Assembly: GCA_016209635.1 (NCBI GenBank)
Contig: JACQWC010000135.1
Location: forward strand, 1-38,834
From: Candidatus Rokuibacteriota bacterium
GTDB taxonomy: Bacteria > Methylomirabilota > Methylomirabilia > Rokubacteriales > CSP1-6
DNA: 38,834 nucleotides
Reading direction: 5' to 3'
Below, one piece after another: positions 16,497 to 26,905 of this stretch; the first letter of the stretch is position 1, and every line of letters begins with the position of its first letter. Under the pieces are notes generated by a model. It saw nothing but the letters and a program-made list of their open reading frames with translations, ran no database searches and was not told the DNA's origin. Both the position numbers and the translations under genes were made by a program.

Positions 16497-17800
16497 GGCG
16501 GCTCGTTGCCCGCCTCGATCACGGCCTCGCGGACATTCACGAAGGCGAGGACGAGGAGACCCAGCACGAAGAAGACGACCAGCGAGAGGATCGCGCTCCG
16601 GTAGCTCCCGGTGAACTGGAGCGCCAGCCCGAAGAGGAGCGGTCCGAGCCAGCTCGTGCCCCGCTCGCTCACCTCGTACAGGCTGAAGTACTCGGACTCC
16701 TGGCCTTTCGGGATCATCAGCGAGTAGACCGATCGGCTGAGCGCCTGGCTCCCGCCCAGGACCAGCGCGATGACCGCGCCCATGACGAAGAACTGTCCGC
16801 TCGTTCGGAGGAAGCCGTAGGCGTACCCGACGGTCCCGATCCAGATCACGAGGCTCACGATGATGGCCCGCTTGGTGCCGAGAGCCCGCGCCACCCAGTT
16901 GAAGAGGAGGGCGCCGCCGAAGGCGACGAACTGGACCATGAGGATCACCTGGGTCAGCGTGGCGATCGGAAGCCCCAGCTCCTCCTGCCCGAACTGGGAC
17001 GCGAGGGCGATGACCGTCTGGATGCCGTCGTTGTAGAGGAGGAAGGCCAGGAGGAAGAGGAGCGTCTGGGGATACCGGCGCGCCTTGCCGAGGGTGCGGC
17101 GCAACTGGCGGAACCCCGTGCCGACGTAGCCCTCCCCGGGCGGCAGCGCCCTCGGCGAGCGCCGGCTCCGCAGCGTGGCGAGCGGGACGAGCGTGAAGAC
17201 GGCCCACCAGGCGCCGGCCGACGCGAGGCTCACGCGGACGGCCTCGCCAGTCGTCAGCCCCAGCGCGCTCGCCTGGGAGAAGATCGCCAGATTCATCGCC
17301 AGCAGGAGCCCGCCGCCGAGGTAGCCGAGCGCCCAGCCCTTCGACGAGACGGCATCGCGCTCGTCGGCGGCGGCGATCTCGGGGAGGAAGGCGTTGTAGA
17401 AGACCACCGAGGCGCCGAAGCTCACGTTCGCGACGACGAAGAGGGCCCCGCCCAGGAGGTAGTTCGTTCCGCGGACGAAGTAGAGGGCGAGTGTCGCGAG
17501 GGCGCCCAGATAGGCGAACAGCATGAGGAGCTGCTTCTTCCTGTGCGAGTAGTCGGCAATCGCGCCGAGAATCGGCAGGAAGATCACCTGTCCCAGAACC
17601 GAGAGCGACACGACGTAGGGGTAGAAGGAGCCGGCGCTGACGGGGATGCCGAGCGGATAGACGAAGCCCTTCGCGTCGGCCGCGGCCTTGGTGACGCTCG
17701 TCAGGTATGGGCCGAGGAAGACCGTGACGACCGTCGTGGGGAACGCCGAGTTCGCCCAGTCGTAGACGTACCAGCCGACCTGCTCGCGCCGCTTGCTCAC
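16484..17800 (-). CDS. UMF1-family MFS transporter
   Basis: The 438-residue membrane protein has about twelve helices. It starts with the UMF1/Atg22-type signature WYVYDWANSAF, and the loop GAIADYSHRKK matches the MFS motif A position. Relatives include fungal vacuolar amino-acid effluxers; bacterial substrates are unknown. The start is GTG at 17800 without a good ribosome site. It is divergent from the glutamine-synthetase-like gene with 50 bases between, so the two may share regulation; substrate export linked to that island is speculation. Confidence 0.85.
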   Translation of the reverse strand: MSKRREQVGWYVYDWANSAFPTTVVTVFLGPYLTSVTKAAADAKGFVYPLGIPVSAGSFYPYVVSLSVLGQVIFLPILGAIADYSHRKKQLLMLFAYLGALATLALYFVRGTNYLLGGALFVVANVSFGASVVFYNAFLPEIAAADERDAVSSKGWALGYLGGGLLLAMNLAIFSQASALGLTTGEAVRVSLASAGAWWAVFTLVPLATLRSRRSPRALPPGEGYVGTGFRQLRRTLGKARRYPQTLLFLLAFLLYNDGIQTVIALASQFGQEELGLPIATLTQVILMVQFVAFGGALLFNWVARALGTKRAIIVSLVIWIGTVGYAYGFLRTSGQFFVMGAVIALVLGGSQALSRSVYSLMIPKGQESEYFSLYEVSERGTSWLGPLLFGLALQFTGSYRSAILSLVVFFVLGLLVLAFVNVREAVIEAGNEPPAGA

Positions 17801-17813
17801 AGGGGAGGGCAGG

Positions 17814-17843
17814 ATGACACAGGGCCGCTCGATGCGCTACTAT
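17814..17843 (+). promoter_or_regulatory. Predicted promoter giving a leaderless glutamine-synthetase-like mRNA
   Basis: ATGACA (17814-17819), an 18-base spacer and TACTAT (17838-17843) form a plausible promoter. The -10 box ends seven bases before the ATG at 17851, so transcription would start at or next to the initiation codon, implying a leaderless mRNA. Confidence 0.5.
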
Positions 17844-17850
17844 CCGCGTC

Positions 17851-19227
17851 ATGCCGCGGCTGACCGCGAGAGACCTCGAGCGGCTCATCCGGCGAGGCGA
17901 CGTCGACACCGTGCTGGCCGTGTTTCCCGACACCTTCGGGCGACTCATGGGCAAGCGTCTCGTCGGCCGCTACTTCCTGGACCACGCCCTCCGAGAGGGC
18001 GTCCACGCGTGCATCTACCTCTTCACCGTCGACATGGAGATGGAGCCGCTGCCCGGCTTCAAGCTCACGTCGTGGGAGCGCGGCTACGGCGACATGAAGG
18101 CCGTTCCCGACCTCGGGACCGCGAGGCTGATCCCGTGGCTGCCCGGGACCGCGCTCGTCTTCTGCGACGTGTACACCGAGGAGGGCGAGCCGATCGAGGA
18201 GGCGCCGCGCTGGGTGCTGCGCCGCCAGATCGCGCGGGCGTCGTCGCTCGGCTACGTCGTCAAGGCCGCGGCCGAGCTGGAGCTGTACTGCTTCCGGGAG
18301 TCGTTCGAGGAGGCCCAGGCCCGGCGTTACCGGAACCTCACGCCGGTCTCCGGCTACCTCGAGGACTACCACATCCTCCAGACCTCGAAGGAGGAGCCGC
18401 TGATCCGGGCGATCCGGAACGGGATGGAGGGCGCGGACGTCCCGGTCGAGACCTCCAAGGGCGAGTGGGGTCGCGGTCAGGAGGAGATCAACCTCCGCTA
18501 CGCGGAGGCGCTCGAGATGGCGGACCGCGCGACGCTCTACAAGCACGGCGCGAAGGAGATCGCGCACCTGCAGGGCTGCTCCCTCACGTTCATGGCCAAG
18601 TACGACATGGGGGCCGCCGGTTCGTCCTTTCACCTCCACTCGTCGCTCTGGGACCGCACGGGCCGGAGGTCCCTCTTCCCCGCCGGGCGGCCCCGAAACG
18701 GGAGCCGGTCGACCGGCACACCGCTCTTCGGGCAGTGGCTGGCCGGACAGCTCGTGATGGCGCGCGAGCTCGCGTACTTCTACGCGCCGTCCGTGAACTC
18801 CTACAAGCGCTACCAGTCGGGCTCGTTCGCGCCCACCCGCATCGTGGCGGGATGGGACAACCGCACCTGCGGCTTCCGGCTGTGCGGCGAGGGGAGCGGG
18901 TTCCGGGTGGAGAACCGGATCCCCGGCGCCGACGCGAACCCCTACCTGGCCTTCGCGGCGACGATCGCGGCGGGGCTGCACGGCATCGTCAACAAGCTGA
19001 AGCCGCCGCGGCTCTACGAGGGCAACGCGTACGAGGACCCCACGCTGCCGCAGGTGCCGAAGACACTCCGCGAGGCGGTCGCCGAGCTGGAGCGGTCGAA
19101 GGTCGCGCGCGCGGCGTTCGGCGAGCGGGTGGTGGACCACTACCTCCACACGGCCCGGCTCGAGCAGCAGGCGTTCGACCAGGTGGTCACCGACTGGGAG
19201 CTGATGCGCAACTTCGAGCGGATCTAG
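17851..19227 (+). CDS. Glutamine synthetase-like gamma-glutamyl ligase
   Basis: The 458-residue product has the GS fold landmarks: metal-site AELELYCF, the GQEEINLRYAEAL helix, SSFHLHSSLWD, NSYKRYQSGSFAPT, and RIPGADANPYLAFAA. Differences from housekeeping GlnA (SSFHLHSS in place of SGMHVHQS, and no adenylylation-site tyrosine motif that I can see) place it with the GS-like ligases that glutamylate amines such as polyamines, methylamine or ethanolamine. In context it heads a plus-strand uptake and catabolic island, so activation of an imported amine is a reasonable hypothesis; it could also be a plain GlnA-III type enzyme. Confidence 0.82.
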   Translation: MPRLTARDLERLIRRGDVDTVLAVFPDTFGRLMGKRLVGRYFLDHALREGVHACIYLFTVDMEMEPLPGFKLTSWERGYGDMKAVPDLGTARLIPWLPGTALVFCDVYTEEGEPIEEAPRWVLRRQIARASSLGYVVKAAAELELYCFRESFEEAQARRYRNLTPVSGYLEDYHILQTSKEEPLIRAIRNGMEGADVPVETSKGEWGRGQEEINLRYAEALEMADRATLYKHGAKEIAHLQGCSLTFMAKYDMGAAGSSFHLHSSLWDRTGRRSLFPAGRPRNGSRSTGTPLFGQWLAGQLVMARELAYFYAPSVNSYKRYQSGSFAPTRIVAGWDNRTCGFRLCGEGSGFRVENRIPGADANPYLAFAATIAAGLHGIVNKLKPPRLYEGNAYEDPTLPQVPKTLREAVAELERSKVARAAFGERVVDHYLHTARLEQQAFDQVVTDWELMRNFERI

Positions 19228-19228
19228 C

Positions 19229-19307
19229 ATGCGGGGGATCGGCGGCCCCGCGTCGACCACGACCGCAACGACCACGGGTCTCCGAGGGGCGCGCCGGTCC
19301 CCCGCAT
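19229..19307. repeat. Long imperfect inverted repeat (hairpin) between GS-like gene and SDR
   Basis: The left arm 19229-19249 (ATGCGGGGGATCGGCG then GCCCC) pairs with the right arm 19286-19307 over 21 bp, with one G.U wobble and a single bulged base, around a 36-base loop. It begins one base after the ligase stop and ends 14 bases before the SDR start. It could be a terminator without a T-tract, an mRNA-stabilising stem, or a small mobile palindrome. Confidence 0.65.
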
Positions 19308-19321
19308 CGGGAGTGATCTGA

Positions 19322-20083
19322 ATGAATCGGCTGAATACAAAAGTCGCGGTCATCACGGGCGCCGGCATGGGCATCGGGCGCGAGGCGGCCCTGCTCTTCG
19401 CCGAGGAGGGCGCGCGCGTGGTGGTCGCCGACATCGACGGCAACGCCGCGAAGGAGACCGTCACGCGCATCGAGGCGGGAGGCGGCGAGGCGCTCGCCGT
19501 CACGGGCGACGTCGCCGTCGAGGCCGACGTCGAGCGGATGATCGCGGACGGCGCGCGCCACTTCGGCGCGCTCCATGTGCTCTACAACAACGCCGGCGTC
19601 CTCTGGAAGGACCGCGACCAGTCGGTCCTGCACACCGACGGCCAGTGGTGGGACCGCGTCGTCGCGATCAACCTCAAGTCGGTGTTCTGGGTCACGAAGC
19701 ACGGGGTCCCGCACCTAAGGCGGGCCGGCGGCGGGTCGATCATCAACATGGGCTCGGTGTCGGCGCTCGTGGGTTTCACGCGGGCCCAGGACGCGTACAC
19801 CGCGGCGAAGGGCGCCCTGATCTCGCTGACGAAGTCGCTCGCCATCCAGTTCGCCCGGGACGGCATCCGCTGCAACATCATCCACCCGGGCATCGTCGAC
19901 ACGCCCCTCCAGGCGCCGTACCTCACCGACGCGCTCCGGAAGGAGTTCGAGGCGGGCATCCCGCTGGGCCGCATCGCCCGTCCGCGGGAGATCGCCGCCG
20001 TGGCGCTCTTCCTCGCCAGCGACGAGTCCTCCTTCATGACCGGGGCGGAGCTCGTGGTCGACGGCGGGTTCACCGCCGGTTAG
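19322..20083 (+). CDS. Short-chain dehydrogenase/reductase
   Basis: The 253-residue classical SDR has the NAD(P) loop TGAGMGIG, NNAG at mid-protein, and the catalytic Y-x-x-x-K in AYTAAKGAL. The acidic residue after the second strand (VVADIDG) favours NAD over NADP. The substrate is not evident. It precedes the ABC transporter genes by 19 bases and is likely co-transcribed with them, suggesting it oxidises an alcohol or hydroxy-acid intermediate of the imported compound; that is inference. Confidence 0.85.
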   Translation: MNRLNTKVAVITGAGMGIGREAALLFAEEGARVVVADIDGNAAKETVTRIEAGGGEALAVTGDVAVEADVERMIADGARHFGALHVLYNNAGVLWKDRDQSVLHTDGQWWDRVVAINLKSVFWVTKHGVPHLRRAGGGSIINMGSVSALVGFTRAQDAYTAAKGALISLTKSLAIQFARDGIRCNIIHPGIVDTPLQAPYLTDALRKEFEAGIPLGRIARPREIAAVALFLASDESSFMTGAELVVDGGFTAG

Positions 20084-20102
20084 CGCCTCGCCGGCGCGGC
20101 CC

Positions 20103-21734
20103 ATGGGTCCGCTCGACGCGCGCGCCCTTGCTCCACCCGGGAGGCGACTCGCCGGGACCGGTCCCGTCGCCCGCGCGCCGGCCGCCGTCCTGGTGGTCCT
20201 GCTCCTGACGTTCGTCGCGTGGCCCCTCGTCCTCGTCTTGGCCGGCGGCGTGTCCGACGGCGGGACCGCGACGCTCGGGCATCTCCGGGCCCTCGCGGGG
20301 AGTCTCGCCGTCGCCGCGGTGTCGACCGCTGCGACCGTCGCGCTCGCGGCGGCGCTCGCGTACGCGGTCGCGCGCGCCGACTTCCCCGGCAGGCGGCTCG
20401 TCGCCGCAGCGGCGCTCCTCCCGATGTGGGCGCCGCCTTTCCTCGCGGCGCTCGCCCTCCTGCTCCTCCTCGGGGCGAACGGCGCCGTGACAGGCGCCCT
20501 CGACCTCGCGTGGAGCATCGAGGGGTTCCCGGGGATCGTCCTCGCCCAGGTGTTCACCTTCCTGCCGCAGGCGTACATCGTCCTCGCGCGGGCCATGGCG
20601 GGGATCGATCCGGCGCTGGAGGAGGCGGCGGAGAGCCTCGGCGCTGGGCGGCTCGTGACGCTCGCCCGGGTGACGCTGGCGCTCGCGAGACCCGGGCTCC
20701 TGGCGGCCTCGCTCGGCGTCTTCATCATGTGCATGAGCGACTTCGGCAACCCGCTGCTCGCCGGCGGCGGGTATCCGGTGCTCACCACCGAGATCTACTC
20801 CGCGGTCGCCGCCAAGCGCGACCTGGGGGCGGCCGCCACGCTGAGCGTGCTCCTGCTCGTGCCGTGCCTCACCGCTTGGGTCCTGGGCGCCGAGGGACTC
20901 GGATGGAGGGCCTATTTCACGGCGGGGGCGGACGCTCGTCCCAAGGCTCCGGTGCCGTCCCGCCGCGCGGAGGGGCTCATCGTCACGGCGGCCGTGGGGA
21001 TCGCCCTCTCCGTCGCGGCGCTCTACGGCCTGATCCCGCTCGGCTCCGTCGTCGGCCGCTGGGGCAGCGACTGGTCCCTCTCGGGCGCTCACTGGGGCTC
21101 ATGGCGCGAGATCGCCGGGCCCGTCTGGGGGAGCGTGCGGCTGGCCGTCGCCGCGGCGATCGCGGGGACGGTTCTGGCGCTCCTGGCGGCGTACGTGATC
21201 GGGCGGAGCCCGACGCGCGGCGCGCGGGCGATCGAGGTCCTGGGCCTCCTGCCCGCCGCGATGCCGGGCACCGTCGTCGGCCTGGGCTACATGCTCGCGT
21301 TCGGCGCCGGGCCGTTGCCCGCCCTCGCGGTCCTGGTGGCGAGCGTCGTCTTCTGGAAGCTCCCCGTCGCCCTCCTCGGCGGGCTCGACGCGCTGGCACG
21401 GCTCGATCCGGCACTGGAGGAGGCGGCGGTGAGCCTCGGCGCCAGCCGGGGACGGGTCCTGGCACGGGTGGTTCTGCCGCTCCTCGGACCGCCCGCCGTC
21501 TCGACCTTCATGTACTTCTTCGTGAGCGGGCTCGGCACCGTGAGCGCGGTGATCCTCCTGCTCCCGCCCGGCTTCTCGCTCGGGTCCGTGGCGATTCTCG
21601 CCCGGGTCGGGACCGGCGACGCCGGCGGCGCGTGCGCGCTCGCCACGCTGCTCCTCGCGATGGTCCTCGGGGCGCTGCTGCTCCGGCCCGCCCTGGTCGG
21701 GCGGGAGCGTCCGGCGGCGCTGAGTGTCGGCTGA
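20103..21734 (+). CDS. ABC importer permease with duplicated transmembrane domains (FbpB/PhnU type)
   Basis: The 543-residue product has about twelve helices and two copies of the ABC permease EAA loop, in EEAAESLGAGRLVTLARVTL and in EEAAVSLGASRGRVLARVVL. Such double-length permeases serve ferric-iron and 2-aminoethylphosphonate importers and hold both membrane domains on one chain. It is the first of two such permeases flanking one binding protein and one ATPase. The N-terminal 30 residues are Ala/Arg/Pro-rich, so the true start could be slightly downstream. Confidence 0.88.
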   Translation: MGPLDARALAPPGRRLAGTGPVARAPAAVLVVLLLTFVAWPLVLVLAGGVSDGGTATLGHLRALAGSLAVAAVSTAATVALAAALAYAVARADFPGRRLVAAAALLPMWAPPFLAALALLLLLGANGAVTGALDLAWSIEGFPGIVLAQVFTFLPQAYIVLARAMAGIDPALEEAAESLGAGRLVTLARVTLALARPGLLAASLGVFIMCMSDFGNPLLAGGGYPVLTTEIYSAVAAKRDLGAAATLSVLLLVPCLTAWVLGAEGLGWRAYFTAGADARPKAPVPSRRAEGLIVTAAVGIALSVAALYGLIPLGSVVGRWGSDWSLSGAHWGSWREIAGPVWGSVRLAVAAAIAGTVLALLAAYVIGRSPTRGARAIEVLGLLPAAMPGTVVGLGYMLAFGAGPLPALAVLVASVVFWKLPVALLGGLDALARLDPALEEAAVSLGASRGRVLARVVLPLLGPPAVSTFMYFFVSGLGTVSAVILLLPPGFSLGSVAILARVGTGDAGGACALATLLLAMVLGALLLRPALVGRERPAALSVG

Positions 21735-21770
21735 TCGGCAGTGTCATCCCCAACCGCAAAGGAGGCGGGT

Positions 21771-22787
21771 ATGCAGAGCTCGAGACATCGGATCGCCGCG
21801 ATCATCGTCGCCGCGGCGGCGGCGCTGGCGCTGGGCGTCGGGACCTCGGCGGCGAAGGACACCGTGGTGATCTACACCGCGCTCGAGAACGAGCAGATCA
21901 CCGACTACATGAAGTTCGTCAACAAGTCCCTCCCCAACATCGAGGTGAAGATGCTGCGGTTCTCCACGGGTGACATCTCCGCCCGGTTCATGGCCGAGAA
22001 GGACAACATGCAGGCCGACGTCATCTGGGGCGTGGCGGCGACGAACATGCTCATCTTCAAGAACGCCGGGCTCCTCGAGCCCTACGCGCCCAAGGGCCTC
22101 GAGCGGATCCAGCCGCTCTTCCGGGACAAGGCGAACCCGCCCTCGTGGGTCGGCATCGACATCTACATGTCGGCGTTCTGCGTCAACACGGAGGTCGCGA
22201 AGAAGCACAATCTGCCCATGCCGACCGGGTGGGCCGACCTGACGAAGCCCGTGTACAAAGGCCACGTCGTGATGCCGAACCCCGCCAGCTCGGGCACCGG
22301 GTACCTCTCGGTCGCCTCGATCCTGCAGCGGATGGGGGAGGCGGAGGGCTGGAAGTACCTCGACGCCCTGCACAAGAACATGGCCGAGTACACCAAGTCC
22401 GGCTCGAAGCCGTGCAAGGACGCGGCGGCCGGCGAGCGGGGCATCGGCCTCTCGTTCGAGTACGTCGCCCAGGCCATGAAGAAGCAGGGGAGCCCCGTCG
22501 AGATGGTGATCCCGAAGGAGGGGGCGGGCTACGAGATGGAGGCGAACGCGCTCACGCGGAAGGCCCGGACCAACGCGGCGGCCAAGCAGTTCCTCGACTG
22601 GGCCATCTCGGACGAGGCCATGGGCGCCTACGCGAAGTACTGGGCCGCCGTCGCGGTGGCGGGCTTCCCGGTGCCCGAGGGGTTGCCCAAGGACATCAGC
22701 AAGGTCGTCTACCCGAACGACTTCGACTGGTCGGCCAAGAATCGCGACCGGATCCTGGCCGAGTGGCAGAAGCGGTACGCGAAGTAG
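21771..22787 (+). CDS. ABC substrate-binding protein, 2-aminoethylphosphonate/iron type
   Basis: The 338-residue periplasmic protein has a signal peptide (about residues 1-28, ending GTSAA) and then KDTVVIYTALENEQI, the N-terminus of the bacterial binding-protein family that includes FbpA and the putative 2-aminoethylphosphonate receptor PhnS. The SGTGY and GSKPCKDAAAGE segments match the latter subgroup best. A strong ribosome site GGAGG lies eight bases before the ATG at 21771; earlier in-frame starts overlap the site and are rejected. Substrate identity is by family only. Confidence 0.85.
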   Translation: MQSSRHRIAAIIVAAAAALALGVGTSAAKDTVVIYTALENEQITDYMKFVNKSLPNIEVKMLRFSTGDISARFMAEKDNMQADVIWGVAATNMLIFKNAGLLEPYAPKGLERIQPLFRDKANPPSWVGIDIYMSAFCVNTEVAKKHNLPMPTGWADLTKPVYKGHVVMPNPASSGTGYLSVASILQRMGEAEGWKYLDALHKNMAEYTKSGSKPCKDAAAGERGIGLSFEYVAQAMKKQGSPVEMVIPKEGAGYEMEANALTRKARTNAAAKQFLDWAISDEAMGAYAKYWAAVAVAGFPVPEGLPKDISKVVYPNDFDWSAKNRDRILAEWQKRYAK

Positions 22788-22792
22788 AGTGA

Positions 22793-22844
22793 GGCGCGCC
22801 CGGCCCCCCGTCCGCGCCCGGCGGGCGGCGGGCCGGCGCGCGCC
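22793..22844 (+). other. GC-rich stem-loop between binding-protein and ATPase genes
   Basis: GGCGCGCC-CGGCC (from 22793) pairs with GGCCGGCGCGCGCC (ending 22844) with a small bulge. A stem directly after a binding-protein gene commonly stabilises its mRNA and lowers expression of downstream ATPase and permease genes; that role is inferred here from position. Confidence 0.5.
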
Positions 22845-22860
22845 CCCCCGTCTATAGCGC

Positions 22861-23958
<1,098 letters not shown>

Positions 23959-23959
23959 G

Positions 23960-25678
23960 GTGGCCGTCCTCCCGGCCGGGGGCGGCGCGACGGCGATCCC
24001 CGACCGCGCCGTGCGCCAGCGGTGGAGCGGCGAGGCGGTGGTGCGGTACGCCCTCGTGGGCCTCTTCGCCGGTTTCCTCTACCTGTTCGTCCTCTACCCG
24101 ATGGGCCAGGTGCTCTGGCGCAGCGTGCAGAACAACACGGGCGAGTTCATCGGCCTCCGGAACTACGTCCGCTACTTCTCCACGCCCGCGATCGCCGCCT
24201 CGATCACGAACAGCCTCACCGTGTCGATCATCACGATGGTCATCACGGTCGCGCTCGCCTTCGTCTACGCGTACGCGCTCACCCGTACGGGGATGCGGTG
24301 GAAGGGGCTCTTCCGCGTCGTCGCGATGCTGCCGATCTTCGCGCCGTCCCTCGTGCAGGGCATCGGGTTCGTCTACGTCTTCGGGAACAACGGGATCTTC
24401 ACGCGCCTGACCGACATCAACATCGGCGTGTACGGCGCCAAGGGCATCGTGATGGCCGAGCTGTACTACTGCTTCCCGCACGCGATGCTCATCCTGATCG
24501 CGGCGCTCATGGCGACGGACGCCCGGCTCTACGACGCCGCCGCGGCGCTGGGCGCCTCGCGGCTCAAGACCTTCCTGACCGTCACGCTGCCCTCGGTCAA
24601 GTACGGCCTGATGAGCGCCTGCTTCGTCGTCTTCACGCTCGTGATCACGGACTTCGGCGCGCCGAAGGTGATCGGCGGAAAGTACTCGGTGATGGCGACC
24701 GAGATCTACAATCAGGTCATCGGCCAGCAGAACTTCACGATGGGCGCGACGGTCTCTGTGGTGCTGCTCGTCCCCGCGTTCATCGCCTTCCTGGTCGACC
24801 GGGTGGTGCAGCGGCGCCAGTACGCGCTCATCAGCTCCTCCGCCAAGCCGCTCGAGCCCCGGCGCAACCCCCTCGTCGAGTGGAGTCTGTCTCTCTACTG
24901 CGCCGTCGTGGCGGTCTCGATCGTCACCATCTACGTGGTGATCCTGATAACCTCGCTCGTCGCGCGCTGGCCCTACAAGTTCGACTTCACCCTCAAGCAC
25001 TACTCGTTCGACACCGTCGGCGGCTACACGCCCCTCCTGAACAGCGTCTGGGTCGCGCTCCTGACCGCGGTGGTCGGGACGGCGATCGCGTTCCTCGGCG
25101 CCTACCTCGTGGAGAAGTGCCGGACCGCGGCGAGCGGCCCCCTCTACATGCTCTCCGTGCTGCCGGTGTCGATCCCCGGCATGGTGCTGGGTCTGGCGTA
25201 CATCTTCGCCTTCAACGCGCCGGGCTCCCCCCTGAACCGCTTCTACGGGACGCTCGCGATCCTCATCATCTCGAACCTGGTGCACTATTTCACCGTGCCG
25301 TTCCTCACGGCGACGACGTCCCTCAAGCAGATGGACGCGGAGTTCGAGAACGTCTCGGCGTCGATGGGCGTGCCGTTCTACACGACGTTCTGGCGCGTCA
25401 CCGTGCCGATCGCGCTGCCCTCGATCATCGCGATCAGCATGTACTTCTTCCTCAACGCCATGGTGACGCTCTCGGCCGTCGTGTTCCTGGTCGCCCCCGG
25501 CACGGAGCTGGCGGCGGTCGCCGTGCTGCTCATGGACGACGCCGGCGACACCGCCCAGGCGGCGGCGATGTCGGTCCTGATCATCGCGGTCGGCCTCACC
25601 GTGCGGCTCGTTTACTGGGCGCTCATGCGCGGCGTGACCCGCCGGACCCAGGCCTGGACCCGGCCGGTCGCCGAATGA
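23960..25678 (+). CDS. Second ABC importer permease (PhnU2/FbpB type, duplicated domains)
   Basis: The 572-residue product has about twelve helices and two EAA-type loops (DAAAALGASRLKTFLTVTLP and ENVSASMGVPFYTTFWRVTVP less its first residue). Similarity in layout is strongest to the putative 2-aminoethylphosphonate permease family. The GTG start at 23960 follows the ATPase stop by one base, and its stop overlaps the next gene as ATGA. With the permease gene at 20103 it gives the transporter two full permeases. Confidence 0.9.
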   Translation: MAVLPAGGGATAIPDRAVRQRWSGEAVVRYALVGLFAGFLYLFVLYPMGQVLWRSVQNNTGEFIGLRNYVRYFSTPAIAASITNSLTVSIITMVITVALAFVYAYALTRTGMRWKGLFRVVAMLPIFAPSLVQGIGFVYVFGNNGIFTRLTDINIGVYGAKGIVMAELYYCFPHAMLILIAALMATDARLYDAAAALGASRLKTFLTVTLPSVKYGLMSACFVVFTLVITDFGAPKVIGGKYSVMATEIYNQVIGQQNFTMGATVSVVLLVPAFIAFLVDRVVQRRQYALISSSAKPLEPRRNPLVEWSLSLYCAVVAVSIVTIYVVILITSLVARWPYKFDFTLKHYSFDTVGGYTPLLNSVWVALLTAVVGTAIAFLGAYLVEKCRTAASGPLYMLSVLPVSIPGMVLGLAYIFAFNAPGSPLNRFYGTLAILIISNLVHYFTVPFLTATTSLKQMDAEFENVSASMGVPFYTTFWRVTVPIALPSIIAISMYFFLNAMVTLSAVVFLVAPGTELAAVAVLLMDDAGDTAQAAAMSVLIIAVGLTVRLVYWALMRGVTRRTQAWTRPVAE

Positions 25679-26895
25679 GCGCGCACGCCCGGGTCGTCGT
25701 CATCGGCGGCGGCGTCGCCGGGTGCAGCATCGCCTACCATCTCGCCTGCCACGGCTGGCGCGACATCCTGGTCCTCGACCGGGGCGAGCTGACCGGAGGC
25801 TCCACGTTCCACTCCGCGGGCCTGGTCGGCCAGCTCCGCTCCTCGGTGGCGCTGACCCGGATCAACATGGCGAGCGTCGACCTCTACGACCGCCTGGCGA
25901 CGGACACCGGGCGGGACCCCGGATGGCGCAAGGTCGGGAGCCTCCGCCTCGCCTCGTCGGGGGAGCGCCTCCGCGAGCTCGAGCGCCAGGCCGGCTGGGC
26001 GCGGACGTTCGGCTTTCCGATGACGCTCCTCTCCGCGCGCGAGGCGTGCGATCGCTTCCCGCTCATGAGCCCCGAGGGGATCGAGGGCGCCCTCTACATG
26101 CCGACCGACGGCTACATCGATCCGGCCGGCCTGGCCGGGGCGCTCGCCGAGGGCGCGAGGGCGCGCGGCGTCAGGTTCCTGACCGGGGTCGGGGTGACCG
26201 GGATCACCGTCACGCGCGGCCGGGTCTCGGCGGTCGTGACGGCCGAGGGTCCGATCGCGTGCGAGATCGTCGTCAACGCCGCGGGGATCTGGGCCCACGA
26301 GGTCGGCGCCCTGGCCGGCGTGACCGTCCCCGTCGTCCCCATGGCGCACGAGTACCTCGTCACGAAGCCGATCGAGGGCGTCGAGCGCGGGTTCCCGACC
26401 ATGCGCGACCCGGACCGACTCGTGTACTTCCGCGAGGAGGTCGGCGGGCTCCTGATGGGCGGCTACGAGCGGGACCCGGCGCCCTGGGGGCTCGACGGGA
26501 TCCCCGGGGACTTCACCCACAGGCTCCTGGCGCCCGACTGGGAGCGGTTCCGGCCGCTGATGGAGAGCGCGATCACCCGGGTGCCGGCGCTCGCCGGGGC
26601 CGAAGTCGTCAGGCTCATCAACGGTCCGGAGGCGTTCACCCCCGACGGCGAGTTCATCCTCGGCGAGGCGCCCGGGGTGCGCGGCTTCTTCGTCGCGGCG
26701 GGGTTCTGCGCCCACGGGATCGCGGGCGCCGGTGGGGTCGGGGGGGTGATGGCCGAGTGGATCGTCGAGGGCCGGCCGTCGCTCGACCTCTGGCGGATGG
26801 ACCTCCGGCGATTCGGCCCCCAGTACGCGGATCGCGCGCTCGCGTGCGGCCAGGCGACGGAGGTCTACTCGACCTACTACGACATCAAGCGATGA
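25675..26895 (+). CDS. FAD-dependent oxidoreductase, sarcosine/dimethylglycine dehydrogenase-like
   Basis: The 406-residue DAO-family flavoprotein starts with the Rossmann motif VVIGGGVAGCSIAYHL. GGSTFHSAGLVGQLRSS matches the region carrying the FAD-linked histidine in dimethylglycine dehydrogenases. Only the FAD domain is present; the C-terminal GcvT-like folate domain of full-length (about 800-residue) relatives is absent. It probably oxidises an N-methyl or amino substrate imported by the adjoining transporter; the substrate is unknown. The start overlaps the permease stop. Confidence 0.87.
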   Translation: MSAHARVVVIGGGVAGCSIAYHLACHGWRDILVLDRGELTGGSTFHSAGLVGQLRSSVALTRINMASVDLYDRLATDTGRDPGWRKVGSLRLASSGERLRELERQAGWARTFGFPMTLLSAREACDRFPLMSPEGIEGALYMPTDGYIDPAGLAGALAEGARARGVRFLTGVGVTGITVTRGRVSAVVTAEGPIACEIVVNAAGIWAHEVGALAGVTVPVVPMAHEYLVTKPIEGVERGFPTMRDPDRLVYFREEVGGLLMGGYERDPAPWGLDGIPGDFTHRLLAPDWERFRPLMESAITRVPALAGAEVVRLINGPEAFTPDGEFILGEAPGVRGFFVAAGFCAHGIAGAGGVGGVMAEWIVEGRPSLDLWRMDLRRFGPQYADRALACGQATEVYSTYYDIKR

Positions 26896-26905
26896 GGACG
26901 CGCCG

